Part shown: positions 1 through 9,042 of the stretch, piece by piece
Position numbering within the stretch: position 1 is the stretch's first letter
Layout: the number at the start of each line of letters is the position of its first letter
Assembly: GCF_003173575.1 (NCBI RefSeq)
Contig: NZ_QGNY01000004.1
Location: 248,001 to 312,000, forward strand
DNA length: 64,000 bases
Direction of reading: 5' to 3'
Origin: Pedobacter paludis
Lineage (GTDB): Bacteria > Bacteroidota > Bacteroidia > Sphingobacteriales > Sphingobacteriaceae
Program-made: the position numbers and the translations under genes
The notes under the pieces: model-generated
The model's database searches: none
The model's input: the letters and a program-made list of their open reading frames with translations, nothing else
Told to the model about the DNA's origin: nothing

Positions 1-2
1 AC

Positions 3-1310
3 GAAAAATGGGGCGAGTGGCGTGGCTGGGAAAGAGGCGTTTCCCATATAGATTTGGTTAGCCCAAGGTTAAGAACCTTAGAAGGTACGCAATTGGCCTG
101 GAGTCCTTCTACCAATGGAAAACCGATAAATGCCGAAGCGATTGTTTTGCCAGCAATTATAGATTCCATTTCCTTTCAAAAATGGTTGCCAAACGTTAAG
201 GGAAAACTTGTTCTTATTTCTTTAAATCAACTTTCAGGGCGATCAGAAAAAAACTGGGAAGAATTTGCAACCAAGGATTTATTTGAAAAATATAAAAAAG
301 ATAAAGCTGATGCTGTAAAAGCATTTGCTGCAGGCATTGCAAAAACCGGTTTGAACGCTAAAAATTTAGCTTTGGCTATAGAAAATGCCGGAGCAGCCGG
401 AATTGTGATTAATAATTGGTCTCAAGGTTTTGGGGTGGATAAAATTTTTGGAGCAAACACCACAAAAATCCCCACGGTAGATTTATCTGTAGAAGATTAT
501 GGCTTAGTTTATCGCTTAGCCGTTAATGGTGACAAACCGATGCTTAAAATTGAAACAGAATCTAAGGAGCTTGGCGTTGTACCAACTTTTAACACAATTG
601 CAGAGCTTAAAGGAAAGCAGAAACCAAAAGAATATGTAATGCTTTCTGCACATTTCGATTCATGGGATGGTGCCAGTGGCGCAACAGATAACGGCTCTGG
701 AACCATTATGATGATGGAAGCCATGAGGATTTTAAAGAAATTTTATCCTAACCCTAAAAGAACCATTCTGGTTGGCCATTGGGGCAGCGAAGAGCAAGGT
801 TTAAATGGATCGAGGGCTTTTGTAGAAGATCATCCAGAAATTGTAAATAATCTTCAGGCATTGTTTAATCAAGATAACGGTACAGGTAGAGTTGTTAATA
901 TCGGAGGTCAGGGATTTGCCAAATCTAAAGATTACATTACACGTTGGTTGGCTAAAGTTCCAGATACGATTAAAAATCAAATTAAAACCAGCTTTCCGGG
1001 TACGCCCGGTGCCGGTGGTTCTGATTTTGCATCTTTTGTAGCAGTGGGTGCTTTGGGTTATTCATTAAGTTCGACCAGTTGGGATTACGGCACTTATACT
1101 TGGCATACCAATCGTGATAGTTATGATAAATTGGTTTTTGATGAAATTAGAAGCAATGTGATCTTAGCTGCCATTTTGGTTTATATGGCATGTGAAGATC
1201 CTGAGAAAACTTCGAATGAAAAAGCTACTGATTTACCGGTTAACGAGCGTACCGGAAAACAAGCCACCTGGCCAGTGCAAACTAAATCGAATAGAAAAGG
1301 GGGATTATAA
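3..1310 (+). CDS. M28 family metallopeptidase with PA domain (5' end outside window)
   Basis: The frame is open from base 3, upstream of any start codon, so the gene begins before the window; 435 residues are visible. The first half has a protease-associated domain look (AGAAGIVINN, then IPTVDLSVEDYG). The second half carries M28 zinc-site motifs: AHFDSWDG, ATDNGSGT, GSEEQGLNGSRAF and a late HTNRDSYDKL. M28 enzymes are zinc aminopeptidases or carboxypeptidases, in Bacteroidota usually exported; the signal peptide would lie outside the window. A hairpin terminator follows the stop. The exact peptide specificity cannot be read. Confidence 0.9.
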   Translation, partial: EKWGEWRGWERGVSHIDLVSPRLRTLEGTQLAWSPSTNGKPINAEAIVLPAIIDSISFQKWLPNVKGKLVLISLNQLSGRSEKNWEEFATKDLFEKYKKDKADAVKAFAAGIAKTGLNAKNLALAIENAGAAGIVINNWSQGFGVDKIFGANTTKIPTVDLSVEDYGLVYRLAVNGDKPMLKIETESKELGVVPTFNTIAELKGKQKPKEYVMLSAHFDSWDGASGATDNGSGTIMMMEAMRILKKFYPNPKRTILVGHWGSEEQGLNGSRAFVEDHPEIVNNLQALFNQDNGTGRVVNIGGQGFAKSKDYITRWLAKVPDTIKNQIKTSFPGTPGAGGSDFASFVAVGALGYSLSSTSWDYGTYTWHTNRDSYDKLVFDEIRSNVILAAILVYMACEDPEKTSNEKATDLPVNERTGKQATWPVQTKSNRKGGL

Positions 1311-1334
1311 CAACAATATTTAAAATAAATTTTG

Positions 1335-1366
1335 AAAGGAGTATTTGGAAACAAATGCTCCTTTTA
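1335..1366 (+). terminator. Rho-independent terminator after the M28 gene
   Basis: Arms AAAGGAGTATTTG and CAAATGCTCCTTT are separated by GAAA and followed by TTTTAT. It begins 25 nt after the stop codon at 1310. Confidence 0.8.
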
Positions 1367-1647
1367 TATTTTATGCATTAGTTTAAACGATACTAGAATT
1401 AAAACACGGATAATATTATTATTCTCGAGGCGCTATCCGTAATAACTAAACCCGATAAAGTGAAAATCCTTTTTTGTTGCAGTCTCTGAGTAAATTGCTC
1501 CAAAGTTTCTCACCGTACTGGCAAAAATCATAGCAATAACTGTGGTTAAAAAGATTGAAGCGATAGCGGGACTACTGAAACCGAAGGATAACTGTCTATG
1601 ATTTTCAGATGATCAACTTAGTAAATAAAAGTGTAGTCAAATATTTT
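1367..1647. other. Non-coding stretch with degenerate repeat remnants
   Basis: No convincing gene on either strand. It holds an ACGGATA/TATCCGT inverted repeat (1406-1412 and 1434-1440). A TAAACCCGAT start at about 1447 and an AGCGGGACTA end near 1570 resemble a split, degraded copy of the CCCGAT intergenic repeat found elsewhere in the window (18171, 23003, 26971). Confidence 0.45.
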
Positions 1648-2652
1648 CTACTCTTCTTTCTTCTGAAATTTATAAAACAAGTAACCTAAAAAGGGTAAGA
1701 TCAAAATACTACCCAACAAAAGTGCCAAGCCTAAACTATTGATTGTTTTCTCGGGGCCAATACTTTCAAAAAGTGAAATTGTATCGCCACTTTTTAAACG
1801 GATGAAGTTAGGAAAGTGGGCGTAACTTATGGCTACCAAAATCATGGTAACCTGAAAACCGGCTAAAATTCTCAAAACTTTTGTTTTGCCTTTAATGAGC
1901 AGATACCAAAGGAGAATAAGAGATAAGCTGGCCAATATGATTGCGCTTAAACCAACTGTATTTTTGAAGACCCAATCGATCAACGGAATTTTATCGAGCT
2001 GTGCCGCAATGAAAACCATTGCTCCAAATACAACTGCGGCAATGTTCATGTATTCGGCTTTTTTAATAAATCGTCGTTTATCAAAATCATCTTCAGTTTC
2101 ACCAATTAAGTAAATGGCAGCTAGAAAACCACAGAGTGCAACCGTAAATAAGCCAACAGAAACCGAAAACCAATTTAACCAACTGTAAATATAGGCAGCA
2201 CTGAAATCTTTTGCATTTGGATCTATATGGCCAGAAATTACGCTTCCTGCTATAATTCCTAAAAACAGAGGCGTAACGAAACTTGAATACCTAAAAATGC
2301 GATTGTAAAGCCACTGCATATCATCCTTAATGGCATCGTAGTGGCGAAAAACAAAGGCCGTTCCGCGTGCGATAATTCCGATAAGCATGATAAGCAGCGG
2401 AATATGTAGATAAACAGACATGGTGGTGTATATATGCGGAAAGCCTACAAAAAGGATTACTATTGCAATAATAAGCCACATATGATTGGCTTCCCAAACT
2501 GGCCCTATGGCCTGGTACATTGTTTTCCGGGTTCTGCTTCTATTTTTGGTTGATGTAAAAAGTTCGATAATGCCGGCGCCAAAATCTGCTCCCCCCAAAA
2601 GGAAATACAGCAAAATGCCCAAACATAAAAAGGAGATTACTACGTAGTCCAT
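1648..2652 (-). CDS. cydB: Cytochrome bd ubiquinol oxidase subunit II
   Basis: 334 aa, strongly hydrophobic with about eight to nine membrane segments. The N-terminal region has GGADFGAGIIELF and the PVWEANHMWLI motif typical of CydB. With CydA it forms the quinol-oxidising, O2-reducing bd oxidase, a high-affinity terminal oxidase that contributes to the proton gradient without pumping. It begins 2 bp after the cydA stop, so the two are one operon. No CydX-like small ORF is seen after it. TAG stop; length is normal for the family. Confidence 0.95.
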   Translation of the reverse strand: MDYVVISFLCLGILLYFLLGGADFGAGIIELFTSTKNRSRTRKTMYQAIGPVWEANHMWLIIAIVILFVGFPHIYTTMSVYLHIPLLIMLIGIIARGTAFVFRHYDAIKDDMQWLYNRIFRYSSFVTPLFLGIIAGSVISGHIDPNAKDFSAAYIYSWLNWFSVSVGLFTVALCGFLAAIYLIGETEDDFDKRRFIKKAEYMNIAAVVFGAMVFIAAQLDKIPLIDWVFKNTVGLSAIILASLSLILLWYLLIKGKTKVLRILAGFQVTMILVAISYAHFPNFIRLKSGDTISLFESIGPEKTINSLGLALLLGSILILPFLGYLFYKFQKKEE

Positions 2653-2654
2653 AA

Positions 2655-3986
2655 TTATTGATTTGGGGTTTTCGATGTAGGTTGATTATATAATACAGGA
2701 ACCATTTTTATTTGTCTATACAGTAAAAAGGTAACAATTAAGCTTAATGAAACATAAATTGCAGTAAAAATATAAAATGAATAAGCAATGCCCGGCATTG
2801 GTGTAACGGCATCTTTTGTACGCATAATACCATAAATTATCCACGGCTGTCTGCCAACTTCTGTTACTACCCATCCAGCTTCTAAAGCAATATAACCAAG
2901 AGGAATAGCCAAAACAAAAAGCTTAAGTAACCAACGTTTATCTGTTAAGGATTTCTTTTTAAACAATGTAAAGAAATAAATTAGGGCAACAAATAAAAGC
3001 AAAGTTCCTATTCCAACCATTATTTGAAAAGCATAATGTGTAATGGCAACTGGCGGATGTTCATTTTCAGGAATTTGATCGAGCCCCTTCACTTCTGATT
3101 TAAAATCCCCATGAGCAAGAAAACTCAATGCACCAGGAACTTCTATTGCCATTTTAACCGTTTTGTCTTTCTCGTTTACTATGCCGCCGATTAATAAGGG
3201 AGCAGGTTTTTGGGTTTTATAAAGTGCCTCCATAGCAGCAAGCTTGGCGGGTTGCCTCTTGGCCACATCTTTTGCTGATATATCGCCACTTAATGGTTGT
3301 AACAGTGCACCAATACAGGCAAATATAGCTGCAATTTTAAAAGCTTTTAAATGAAAATCCTTATTCGAGTTTCGTAAAATCATTAGTGCATGTACACCAG
3401 CAACTGCAAAACCAGTTGCTGTAAATGCAGCCAGGCACATATGCAAAGCCTGAGAAAACCAGGCTTTATTTAACATGGCCTGGATAGGATCTATATTGAT
3501 ATACTTACCACCAACAAAATCAAAGCCGGCAGGACTGTTCATCCAAGAGTTGGCAGCAACGACCAATATTCCAGAAGCTAACCCACTTACGCCAACAACC
3601 ATTCCAGTAAACCAATGAAACCATTTATTCAGCTTATTCCATCCGTATAAAAAGAAACCTAAAGCAATGGCTTCGATAAAGAAAGCTGTTCCTTCTAAAG
3701 AGAAAGGCATTCCAAAAATTGGCCCGGCATGTTCCATAAATTTTGGCCAAAGCAAGCCAAGTTCAAATGAAAGCATTGTACCAGAAACCGCACCTGTTGC
3801 AAAAAATATAGCTACGCCTTTGCTCCAAGCTTTGGTTACATTTTTATAAGCTTCATCATTTGTTTTAAGCCATTTATAATGAGATACGGCCATAAAAAAT
3901 GGCATAACCATACCAATGCAGGAAAAAATAATGTGAAAGCCTAACGACAAGGCCATTTGGGAACGAGCGGCAAGAAAATCATCCAT
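2655..3986 (-). CDS. cydA: Cytochrome bd ubiquinol oxidase subunit I
   Basis: 443 aa, about nine membrane segments. His18 in LGFHIIFSC lies where the high-spin haem ligand is expected. The Q-loop is short (FKSEVKGLDQIPENEHPP region), and the conserved GRQPW motif is at residues 378-382 followed by the IIYGIMRT stretch. CydA carries the haems and oxidises the quinol. The short Q-loop separates it from the long-loop E. coli type. First gene of the cydAB operon, preceded by a TAnnTTTG promoter element and a CRP/FNR-like palindrome at 4010-4036. Confidence 0.95.
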   Translation of the reverse strand: MDDFLAARSQMALSLGFHIIFSCIGMVMPFFMAVSHYKWLKTNDEAYKNVTKAWSKGVAIFFATGAVSGTMLSFELGLLWPKFMEHAGPIFGMPFSLEGTAFFIEAIALGFFLYGWNKLNKWFHWFTGMVVGVSGLASGILVVAANSWMNSPAGFDFVGGKYINIDPIQAMLNKAWFSQALHMCLAAFTATGFAVAGVHALMILRNSNKDFHLKAFKIAAIFACIGALLQPLSGDISAKDVAKRQPAKLAAMEALYKTQKPAPLLIGGIVNEKDKTVKMAIEVPGALSFLAHGDFKSEVKGLDQIPENEHPPVAITHYAFQIMVGIGTLLLFVALIYFFTLFKKKSLTDKRWLLKLFVLAIPLGYIALEAGWVVTEVGRQPWIIYGIMRTKDAVTPMPGIAYSFYIFTAIYVSLSLIVTFLLYRQIKMVPVLYNQPTSKTPNQ

Positions 3987-4009
3987 ATCTGATGGGGATT
4001 AGTATGGAA

Positions 4010-4036
4010 CAAATATACTTGATAATGCTTTATCAA
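4010..4036 (-). promoter_or_regulatory. cydA promoter with CRP/FNR-type palindrome
   Basis: On the minus strand TATATTTG (4010-4017) fits the Bacteroidota -7 consensus TAnnTTTG. Directly upstream is the perfect inverted repeat TTGATA-N6-TATCAA (4019-4036), which has the half-site geometry of CRP/FNR-superfamily operators. Position and target (cytochrome bd) fit redox or oxygen control; this is inference. Confidence 0.55.
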
Positions 4037-4120
4037 TAAGGGATTTGCATTTTACTTAACCATTTATTTTAAATATAGAATGTTTATAAATTGAAAATAG
4101 ATTTGGATAAAACAAGCACA

Positions 4121-4162
4121 AAAAAACCACAGATTATAAATCGTAAATGAATAATCTGTGGT
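4121..4162 (-). terminator. Terminator of the MBL-fold gene
   Basis: ACCACAGATTAT (4126-4137) pairs exactly with ATAATCTGTGGT (4151-4162). On the minus strand the stem is followed by a T run. The other flank is also T-rich on the plus strand. Confidence 0.85.
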
Positions 4163-4180
4163 GATACTATTTTTATTTTT

Positions 4181-5080
4181 TTATACGCCTTTCAATTCAT
4201 CGTAAGCTGCAGTTAAGCTTCTCTGTATACCATCACCCTTCCATTCTGGTGCCCCTGGAATCTCGGTTGCTTTTAATATATCTTCTTTTGTTTTACCTTG
4301 CTTAATTTCCCCACCAACAAATGTCATCAAGCTTTTCAAATAATTTTGGTAAGCTTTAATATCATCTTTATTTCCGGTTACCTTTTCTGGGTCTAAGCTA
4401 TGTCCCCAAATAAAAAGGGTATCCTTATCAAACTGGCTTGTAATCTTATCCAAAGCTGTAATCCAATTACCAATGTGTGCGCCATTTTCTCTATCGATGT
4501 AAGGGAATCTCCGATTAAAAACCAAATCGCCTACATGAACTATGTTAGCATTTTCAAAATGATAAACGGCATCTCCATTGGTATGCCCGGAACCATAATA
4601 ATAAGCACTAATTTTTTCATCACCAACTGGCGCTTTCCAACCCGTTCCAAAAGTAGTATCTGGCAATAATTGTTGGTCTAGGTTATTTGCTTTTTCTGCC
4701 GCTCTTTTCTGATTGACCAAAGAGTTTTGATGAGCCACCACTTTTTCAGCCAGGCCTTTAAATGCGATATTGCCAGCTGTATGATCACCATGATGATGCG
4801 TATTGATTAAATATTTGAATGGCTTTTCATTCAGTTTCTTCAATTCTTCGATTACATGCGGTGCTGAGGCTGGAAACTGTGCATCAATAACAGCAAAACC
4901 ATTAGAGGAATTTAACCAGCCAATGGTTCCGCCTTGTTCGGTAAATATGCCAACATTATTACGCAAAGGCTTAAAGTTGTAAGCTCTTAGCAGGTTTTGT
5001 TGCGCAAAAACATCTGTTTTGTATATTGAAAGCAATGCCATTGCCAATGCCGAATTCTTAATAAAATTTCTTCTTTCCAT
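4181..5080 (-). CDS. Exported MBL-fold metallo-hydrolase
   Basis: 299 aa. The N-terminus ERRNFIKNSALAMAL followed by a hydrophobic stretch looks like a Tat signal. The zinc motif HHHGDH is at residues 95-100, with later ligand candidates in GSGHTNGD, HVGDLVF and IWGHSLD, as in the metallo-beta-lactamase superfamily. It probably folds in the periplasm and hydrolyses an unknown substrate. Overall form resembles quinoprotein relay/SoxH-like or class B beta-lactamase-like hydrolases, and beta-lactamase activity cannot be assumed. Monocistronic, with terminators on both sides. Confidence 0.85.
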   Translation of the reverse strand: MERRNFIKNSALAMALLSIYKTDVFAQQNLLRAYNFKPLRNNVGIFTEQGGTIGWLNSSNGFAVIDAQFPASAPHVIEELKKLNEKPFKYLINTHHHGDHTAGNIAFKGLAEKVVAHQNSLVNQKRAAEKANNLDQQLLPDTTFGTGWKAPVGDEKISAYYYGSGHTNGDAVYHFENANIVHVGDLVFNRRFPYIDRENGAHIGNWITALDKITSQFDKDTLFIWGHSLDPEKVTGNKDDIKAYQNYLKSLMTFVGGEIKQGKTKEDILKATEIPGAPEWKGDGIQRSLTAAYDELKGV

Positions 5081-5094
5081 TTTGAGATTAATCT

Positions 5095-5121
5095 AAAAAA
5101 CCACAGCAATTGCCGTGGTTT
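5095..5121 (-). terminator. Terminator of the small acidic protein gene
   Basis: AAACCACAGCAATTGCCGTGGTTT is almost fully self-complementary. On the minus strand it is followed by six T. It ends transcription coming from 5161-5364. Confidence 0.75.
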
Positions 5122-5160
5122 AAATCTAATAATTTTTGCTCGTAAATGTGAATCCTTCAG

Positions 5161-5364
5161 TTAGATTCCTGAACCTGGAGTTGTTCCCGGTTCATGGCCT
5201 GGACCAAAAGAATTATTCTTGCGGTCTGTATCCTTGTTGAAAAGATTTGTGGTGACTTTTGATGATTTATTTTCATCTAGCGTTCTATCCTCTTTAACAT
5301 CTTCTGCAGTTTTATCTAGTAAGTCGTTCTCAACAACTTTTCCTTTTTCTTTATCTGTTTCCAT
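5161..5364 (-). CDS. Small hydrophilic hypothetical protein
   Basis: 67 aa, highly charged and without hydrophobic segments, with a Gly/Pro-rich tail (GPGHEPGTTPGSGI). I do not recognise a family. It has an ATG start and its own terminator immediately downstream, and is probably intrinsically disordered. The same-strand ORF overlapping its start (5351-5539) looks like a shadow. Confidence 0.55.
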   Translation of the reverse strand: METDKEKGKVVENDLLDKTAEDVKEDRTLDENKSSKVTTNLFNKDTDRKNNSFGPGHEPGTTPGSGI

Positions 5365-5551
5365 AGTGATTATAAATTGATGTACTTATGAAACAAGTGA
5401 AAAATAATATTGTTTTTGCTAGTTGTTTTAGGAATGTTTTTAGTAATTGTCTTCCGCAGTTGGACAACAAATAATCAATGGAAATTAACGGTTCAGTGCG
5501 AACATACCAATCCCATATCGTTACCAACTTGCTAGCCAATTAAGAAATTAA

Positions 5552-5755
5552 CTACAGCATTGCTCCTGGCAATTTACCCAGTTGATGAATATCTCCAAAA
5601 GAATGAAATCTCCTTTTATGCACCTTGTTAAAGTGATTTGTACATTCGATTGAAAAGGAAGCCAGAATAAAACTGAAGGCATGTTTTTTAGCCTGAACAT
5701 GTTTTTCTGGTTGAGATTCAAACTCCGAAACTTGGTTAATTTGGTCATTTTCCAT
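5552..5755 (-). CDS. Possible small hypothetical protein
   Basis: 67 aa if started at the ATG at 5755 (MENDQINQVSEFESQPEKH). The peptide has balanced composition, two Lys/His-rich patches and no membrane segment. No Shine-Dalgarno and no recognised family. It could be a real small protein or a chance ORF. Confidence 0.35.
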   Translation of the reverse strand: MENDQINQVSEFESQPEKHVQAKKHAFSFILASFSIECTNHFNKVHKRRFHSFGDIHQLGKLPGAML

Positions 5756-5841
5756 AACGATAAGATTTAGTAAAAGCATATAGCTTTCTGTGTTAAATAA
5801 AATTTAAAGAGAATGTTTGCTGAAATCTGCATTCAGATTTA

Positions 5842-5857
5842 TTGAAAACGTTTTCAA
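5842..5857. promoter_or_regulatory. Perfect 16-bp palindrome, LacI-type operator-like
   Basis: TTGAAAACGTTTTCAA is perfectly symmetric around a central CG, the form bound by many LacI/GalR-family regulators. It lies in a 350-bp non-coding stretch (5756-6106) with no obvious target gene. A further stem, AACCTTAT/ATAAGGTT, lies at 5871-5902. Confidence 0.35.
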
Positions 5858-6054
5858 AAATAATTTGCTTAACCTTATACGTTTGGGGTGTATGATAAGG
5901 TTTCGTTGAGGATCTACAGATAATAGCGTGAAAATTTGCCTTTGTCTTAATTAAATTTAAGATTTTGTTTTGAGATTTGCAATACCAACCCTTGTTTAAA
6001 AATAATGGCAATAAGATGTTTAGATGTTAAAAATCAACCGAAAAATATCAGACA

Positions 6055-6083
6055 TAAAAAAAGTCTCGATTTGCACCGAGACT
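6055..6083 (-). terminator. Terminator of the cysteine desulfurase gene
   Basis: AGTCTCG and CGAGACT flank a short loop. On the minus strand the stem is followed by a long T run, 24 nt after the stop. Confidence 0.85.
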
Positions 6084-6106
6084 CTCCTATTTGGTTAATG
6101 AATATT

Positions 6107-7255
6107 TTAAGCTAAGGCGTTTTGCTTAACCACCATTTTGACTTTTTCTATTACGTAATCCAGTTCTTCTTTAGTGGTGTATTTACTAAAAGAAAAACGA
6201 ACAGAAGGACGATTTGGATCGGCATTAATTCCATTTAGAACATGAGAACCAATATTGGAACCAGACGAACAAGCACTTCCTCCAGAAGCACAAATGCCAT
6301 TAATATCTAAGTTAAACAACAACATATCGGCCATATCCATTTCTGGGAAAGAAACATTTAGTACGGTATAAAGACTTTTATCAGCATCGGTTTCACCATT
6401 GAAAGAAATCCCTGGAACTTCTGCAATCAGTTGTTCTTTTAAATAATCCTTTAAGCCTTGAATATGGTTTTGGTGTTGGTCCATTTCTGCGTAAGCAATT
6501 TCTAAAGCTTTTGCCAAACCCACAATTCCATAAACATTTTCAGTTCCGCCACGCATATTGCGCTCCTGAGCGCCACCATAAATCATCGGTGGGATTTTGA
6601 TGTTGCTGTTCACGTATAAAAACCCAACACCTTTCGGGCCATGAAGTTTATGTGCAGCACAAACGATAAAGTGTGCTTTAAGTTCACGAACATTGTGCGG
6701 ATAGTGCCCCATGGTTTGAACGGTATCGGCATGATAGATTGCATTGTATTTTTCGCAAATATCACCTACCTTAATCATATCGCTTAAAGTGCCTAGCTCG
6801 TTATTGGCGTGCATTAACGAAACAAAACTACGCTCGTTATTTTGCAAAAGCTCTTCTAACTGGGCTAAGTCTACATTTCCCTTTTCATCAATATTTACAA
6901 AACTCAACTTATCAATCTCACCATTTTTAAGCATCATGTTTAGCGTATGCTCAACAGCATGATGCTCAATTTTTGAAGTTATGGCATGCTTTATTCCGTA
7001 AGCTGAGATTCCACAACGAATTGCGGTATTGTCTGCCTCGGTACCACCTGAGGTAAAGAAAATTTCTGATGGCGAGGCATTTAATAAATTGGCAACAGTT
7101 TTTCGAGCTTTTTCTACTAAAGTTCTAACCTCGCGACCAAGTGCATGAATGGCAGATGGATTGCCAAAATAGTTTTCCATTACATTCGTCATCTCGGCAA
7201 TTACTGCCGGATCAAGAGGCGTTGTTGCGGCATTATCTAAATAAACCCTTTTCAT
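6107..7255 (-). CDS. Cysteine desulfurase, IscS/NifS family
   Basis: 382 aa PLP-dependent enzyme that takes sulfur from cysteine for Fe-S clusters and thiolated tRNA. Seen: the N-terminal VYLDNAATTPLDP, the TSGGTEADN cofactor region, the PLP lysine in AAHKLHGPKGVG and the persulfide cysteine C329 in GGSACSSGS. Length and cysteine position match group I (IscS-like) enzymes. No iscU or sufE neighbour is present, so a general sulfur-donor role is likely. The downstream hairpin and the gap to glmM suggest a single-gene unit. Confidence 0.93.
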   Translation of the reverse strand: MKRVYLDNAATTPLDPAVIAEMTNVMENYFGNPSAIHALGREVRTLVEKARKTVANLLNASPSEIFFTSGGTEADNTAIRCGISAYGIKHAITSKIEHHAVEHTLNMMLKNGEIDKLSFVNIDEKGNVDLAQLEELLQNNERSFVSLMHANNELGTLSDMIKVGDICEKYNAIYHADTVQTMGHYPHNVRELKAHFIVCAAHKLHGPKGVGFLYVNSNIKIPPMIYGGAQERNMRGGTENVYGIVGLAKALEIAYAEMDQHQNHIQGLKDYLKEQLIAEVPGISFNGETDADKSLYTVLNVSFPEMDMADMLLFNLDINGICASGGSACSSGSNIGSHVLNGINADPNRPSVRFSFSKYTTKEELDYVIEKVKMVVKQNALA

Positions 7256-7319
7256 TTTATGAATAATTGAAAGTTAGAATATTGTAAAATCGAAATATTA
7301 AGCGCTAATCCAACACTAA

Positions 7320-8705
7320 TTAAAGCTTCAGTATTTCTTTTATATCAGAAATAATTTTGTTCGCCAAACTCTCGGCTACAGTTTCATTTTCTGCTTCACT
7401 GTAAATGCGAATAATCGGTTCGGTATTAGAACGGCGTAAATGAACCCATGTTTTATCGAATTCGATTTTTAAACCATCTATAGTACTATAAGGCTGATTT
7501 TTATATTTTTCCTCTACCTGTTTCAACAAATTATCAATATCCATTTCTGGAGTTAGGGTAATTTTGTTTTTTGAAATGTGATAGGCTGGATAACTGCTTC
7601 TCAAAAGAGAAATGGATTTGCCAAATTTTGCCAGATGTGTTAAAAACAAAGCAATACCCACCAAGGCATCTCTACCATAATGAGATTCAGGGTAAATGAT
7701 TCCGCCATTTCCTTCACCACCAATAATGGCATTGGTTTCCTTCATTTTATTTACCACATTTACCTCACCCACGGCCGAAGCATTATATTCTGCGCCCGAT
7801 TTCTCGGTAACATCGCGTAAAGCTCTAGTAGAAGAAAGGTTTGAAACGGTATTTCCCGGTGTATTTTTCAATACATAATCAGCAACTGCAACCAGTGTAT
7901 ATTCTTCGCCAAACATGCTTCCATCTTCATTAACAAAGCATAAACGATCTACATCTGGATCAACCACAATACCCAAATCGGCATTTTGTTTTTGAACCTC
8001 CTTAGAAATTTCTGTTAAATTTTCTGGAAGCGGCTCAGGATTATGCGGAAAATGACCATCAGGCGTACAATACAATTCAGTAACTCTAGTAACGCCTAAA
8101 GCTTTTAGTAAAGCGGGGATAAAAATACCTCCTGTAGAATTAACACAGTCTATTACGACCTTAAAATCCGCCTTTTTAATGGCTTCAACATCAACCAAAG
8201 GCAGCGCCAAAACTTTATCGATATGTTTTTGAAGATAAGTATCGTTTTTAATTACCTTACCCAGTTTATCAACTTCTGCAAAATCGAAATTTGCGTTTTC
8301 TGCCAGTTCCAAAACCTCAATACCATTTGTATCGCTTATAAACTCACCCTTATCATTCAATAATTTAAGTGCATTCCATTGTTTTGGATTATGGCTGGCT
8401 GTTAAAATAATACCACCACCAGCATTTTCATCAGGCACGGCAACCTCTACAGTAGGCGTGGTAGATAAACCTAAATCAATTACTTCAATACCCAATCCCT
8501 GCAAAGTACCAATAACCAGGTTATTCACCATTTCGCCAGAAATCCGAGCATCGCGACCTAAAACGATTCTTTTGTTATTTGTTTTTTGAACCACCCAACT
8601 GCCAAAAGCAGCCGTAAATTTTACTATATCAAATGGTGTTAGGCCATTTCCAGCTTTTCCGCCAATTGTTCCTCTTATCCCAGAAATCGATTTTATTAAA
8701 GTCAC
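7320..8705 (-). CDS. glmM: Phosphoglucosamine mutase / phosphomannomutase family
   Basis: 461 aa alpha-D-phosphohexomutase. The phosphoserine loop TASHNPKQWNALK is near residues 102-114 (Ser104), the metal loop DPDVDRLCF is mid-protein, the sugar-binding GEGNGG follows, and the C-terminal phosphate-binding RRSNTEPIIRIYSE is present. It interconverts glucosamine-6-P and glucosamine-1-P for cell-wall precursors. Bacteroidota proteins of this form are usually called GlmM, but a phosphomannomutase cannot be excluded from sequence alone. Confidence 0.88.
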   Translation of the reverse strand: MTLIKSISGIRGTIGGKAGNGLTPFDIVKFTAAFGSWVVQKTNNKRIVLGRDARISGEMVNNLVIGTLQGLGIEVIDLGLSTTPTVEVAVPDENAGGGIILTASHNPKQWNALKLLNDKGEFISDTNGIEVLELAENANFDFAEVDKLGKVIKNDTYLQKHIDKVLALPLVDVEAIKKADFKVVIDCVNSTGGIFIPALLKALGVTRVTELYCTPDGHFPHNPEPLPENLTEISKEVQKQNADLGIVVDPDVDRLCFVNEDGSMFGEEYTLVAVADYVLKNTPGNTVSNLSSTRALRDVTEKSGAEYNASAVGEVNVVNKMKETNAIIGGEGNGGIIYPESHYGRDALVGIALFLTHLAKFGKSISLLRSSYPAYHISKNKITLTPEMDIDNLLKQVEEKYKNQPYSTIDGLKIEFDKTWVHLRRSNTEPIIRIYSEAENETVAESLANKIISDIKEILKL

Positions 8706-9005
8706 TATGTGTATTTTATTTGAGGCTCAAAAATAAGAAAAAAAACAAGATAGCCACTATTTTGCAAGGAACGCAGAACTTAATTTACATTGTTTTTATA
8801 TCTATTTATACGATGTATTTAATAGAAATTGCTTTGAATATTTAAATCAAACGTGTGATCTATTTTCAATTTTTTTGCCGTTGACTTAAATAAAATATCA
8901 AAATGATGCAGACTCAAAATAAAGATTAAGTCCGTTTCAACTTAATCTTTATGCAATAATGTTGCATAAAAAGCATACAAAACTTTACTAGCAGATACAA
9001 AACCT
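8706..9005. other. Divergent intergenic region with two adjacent palindromes
   Basis: No supported gene. AAAGATTAAGT (8921-8931) and ACTTAATCTTT (8940-8950) make a perfect 11-bp stem. It is followed at once by ATGCAA-N5-TTGCAT (8951-8967). Neither stem has a T run, so these are not simple terminators; see findings. Confidence 0.5.
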
Positions 9006-9013
9006 TATATTTG
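9006..9013 (+). promoter_or_regulatory. -7 promoter element for the methyltransferase operon
   Basis: TATATTTG matches TAnnTTTG. It overlaps the GTG at 9013, which argues that the coding start is the later ATG at 9043. Confidence 0.55.
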
Positions 9014-9042
9014 TGCCTCTCGAAAATAAAAAACGGCTTTAT

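Noticed and set aside
5351..5539. 62-aa minus-strand ORF
   Set aside because: Overlaps the better-supported small acidic protein start and has a random composition.
5793..6011. 72-aa minus-strand ORF
   Set aside because: Crosses the palindromes at 5842-5902; composition unlike a protein.
8633..8845. 70-aa plus-strand ORF
   Set aside because: Mostly antisense to glmM; the peptide has no family look.
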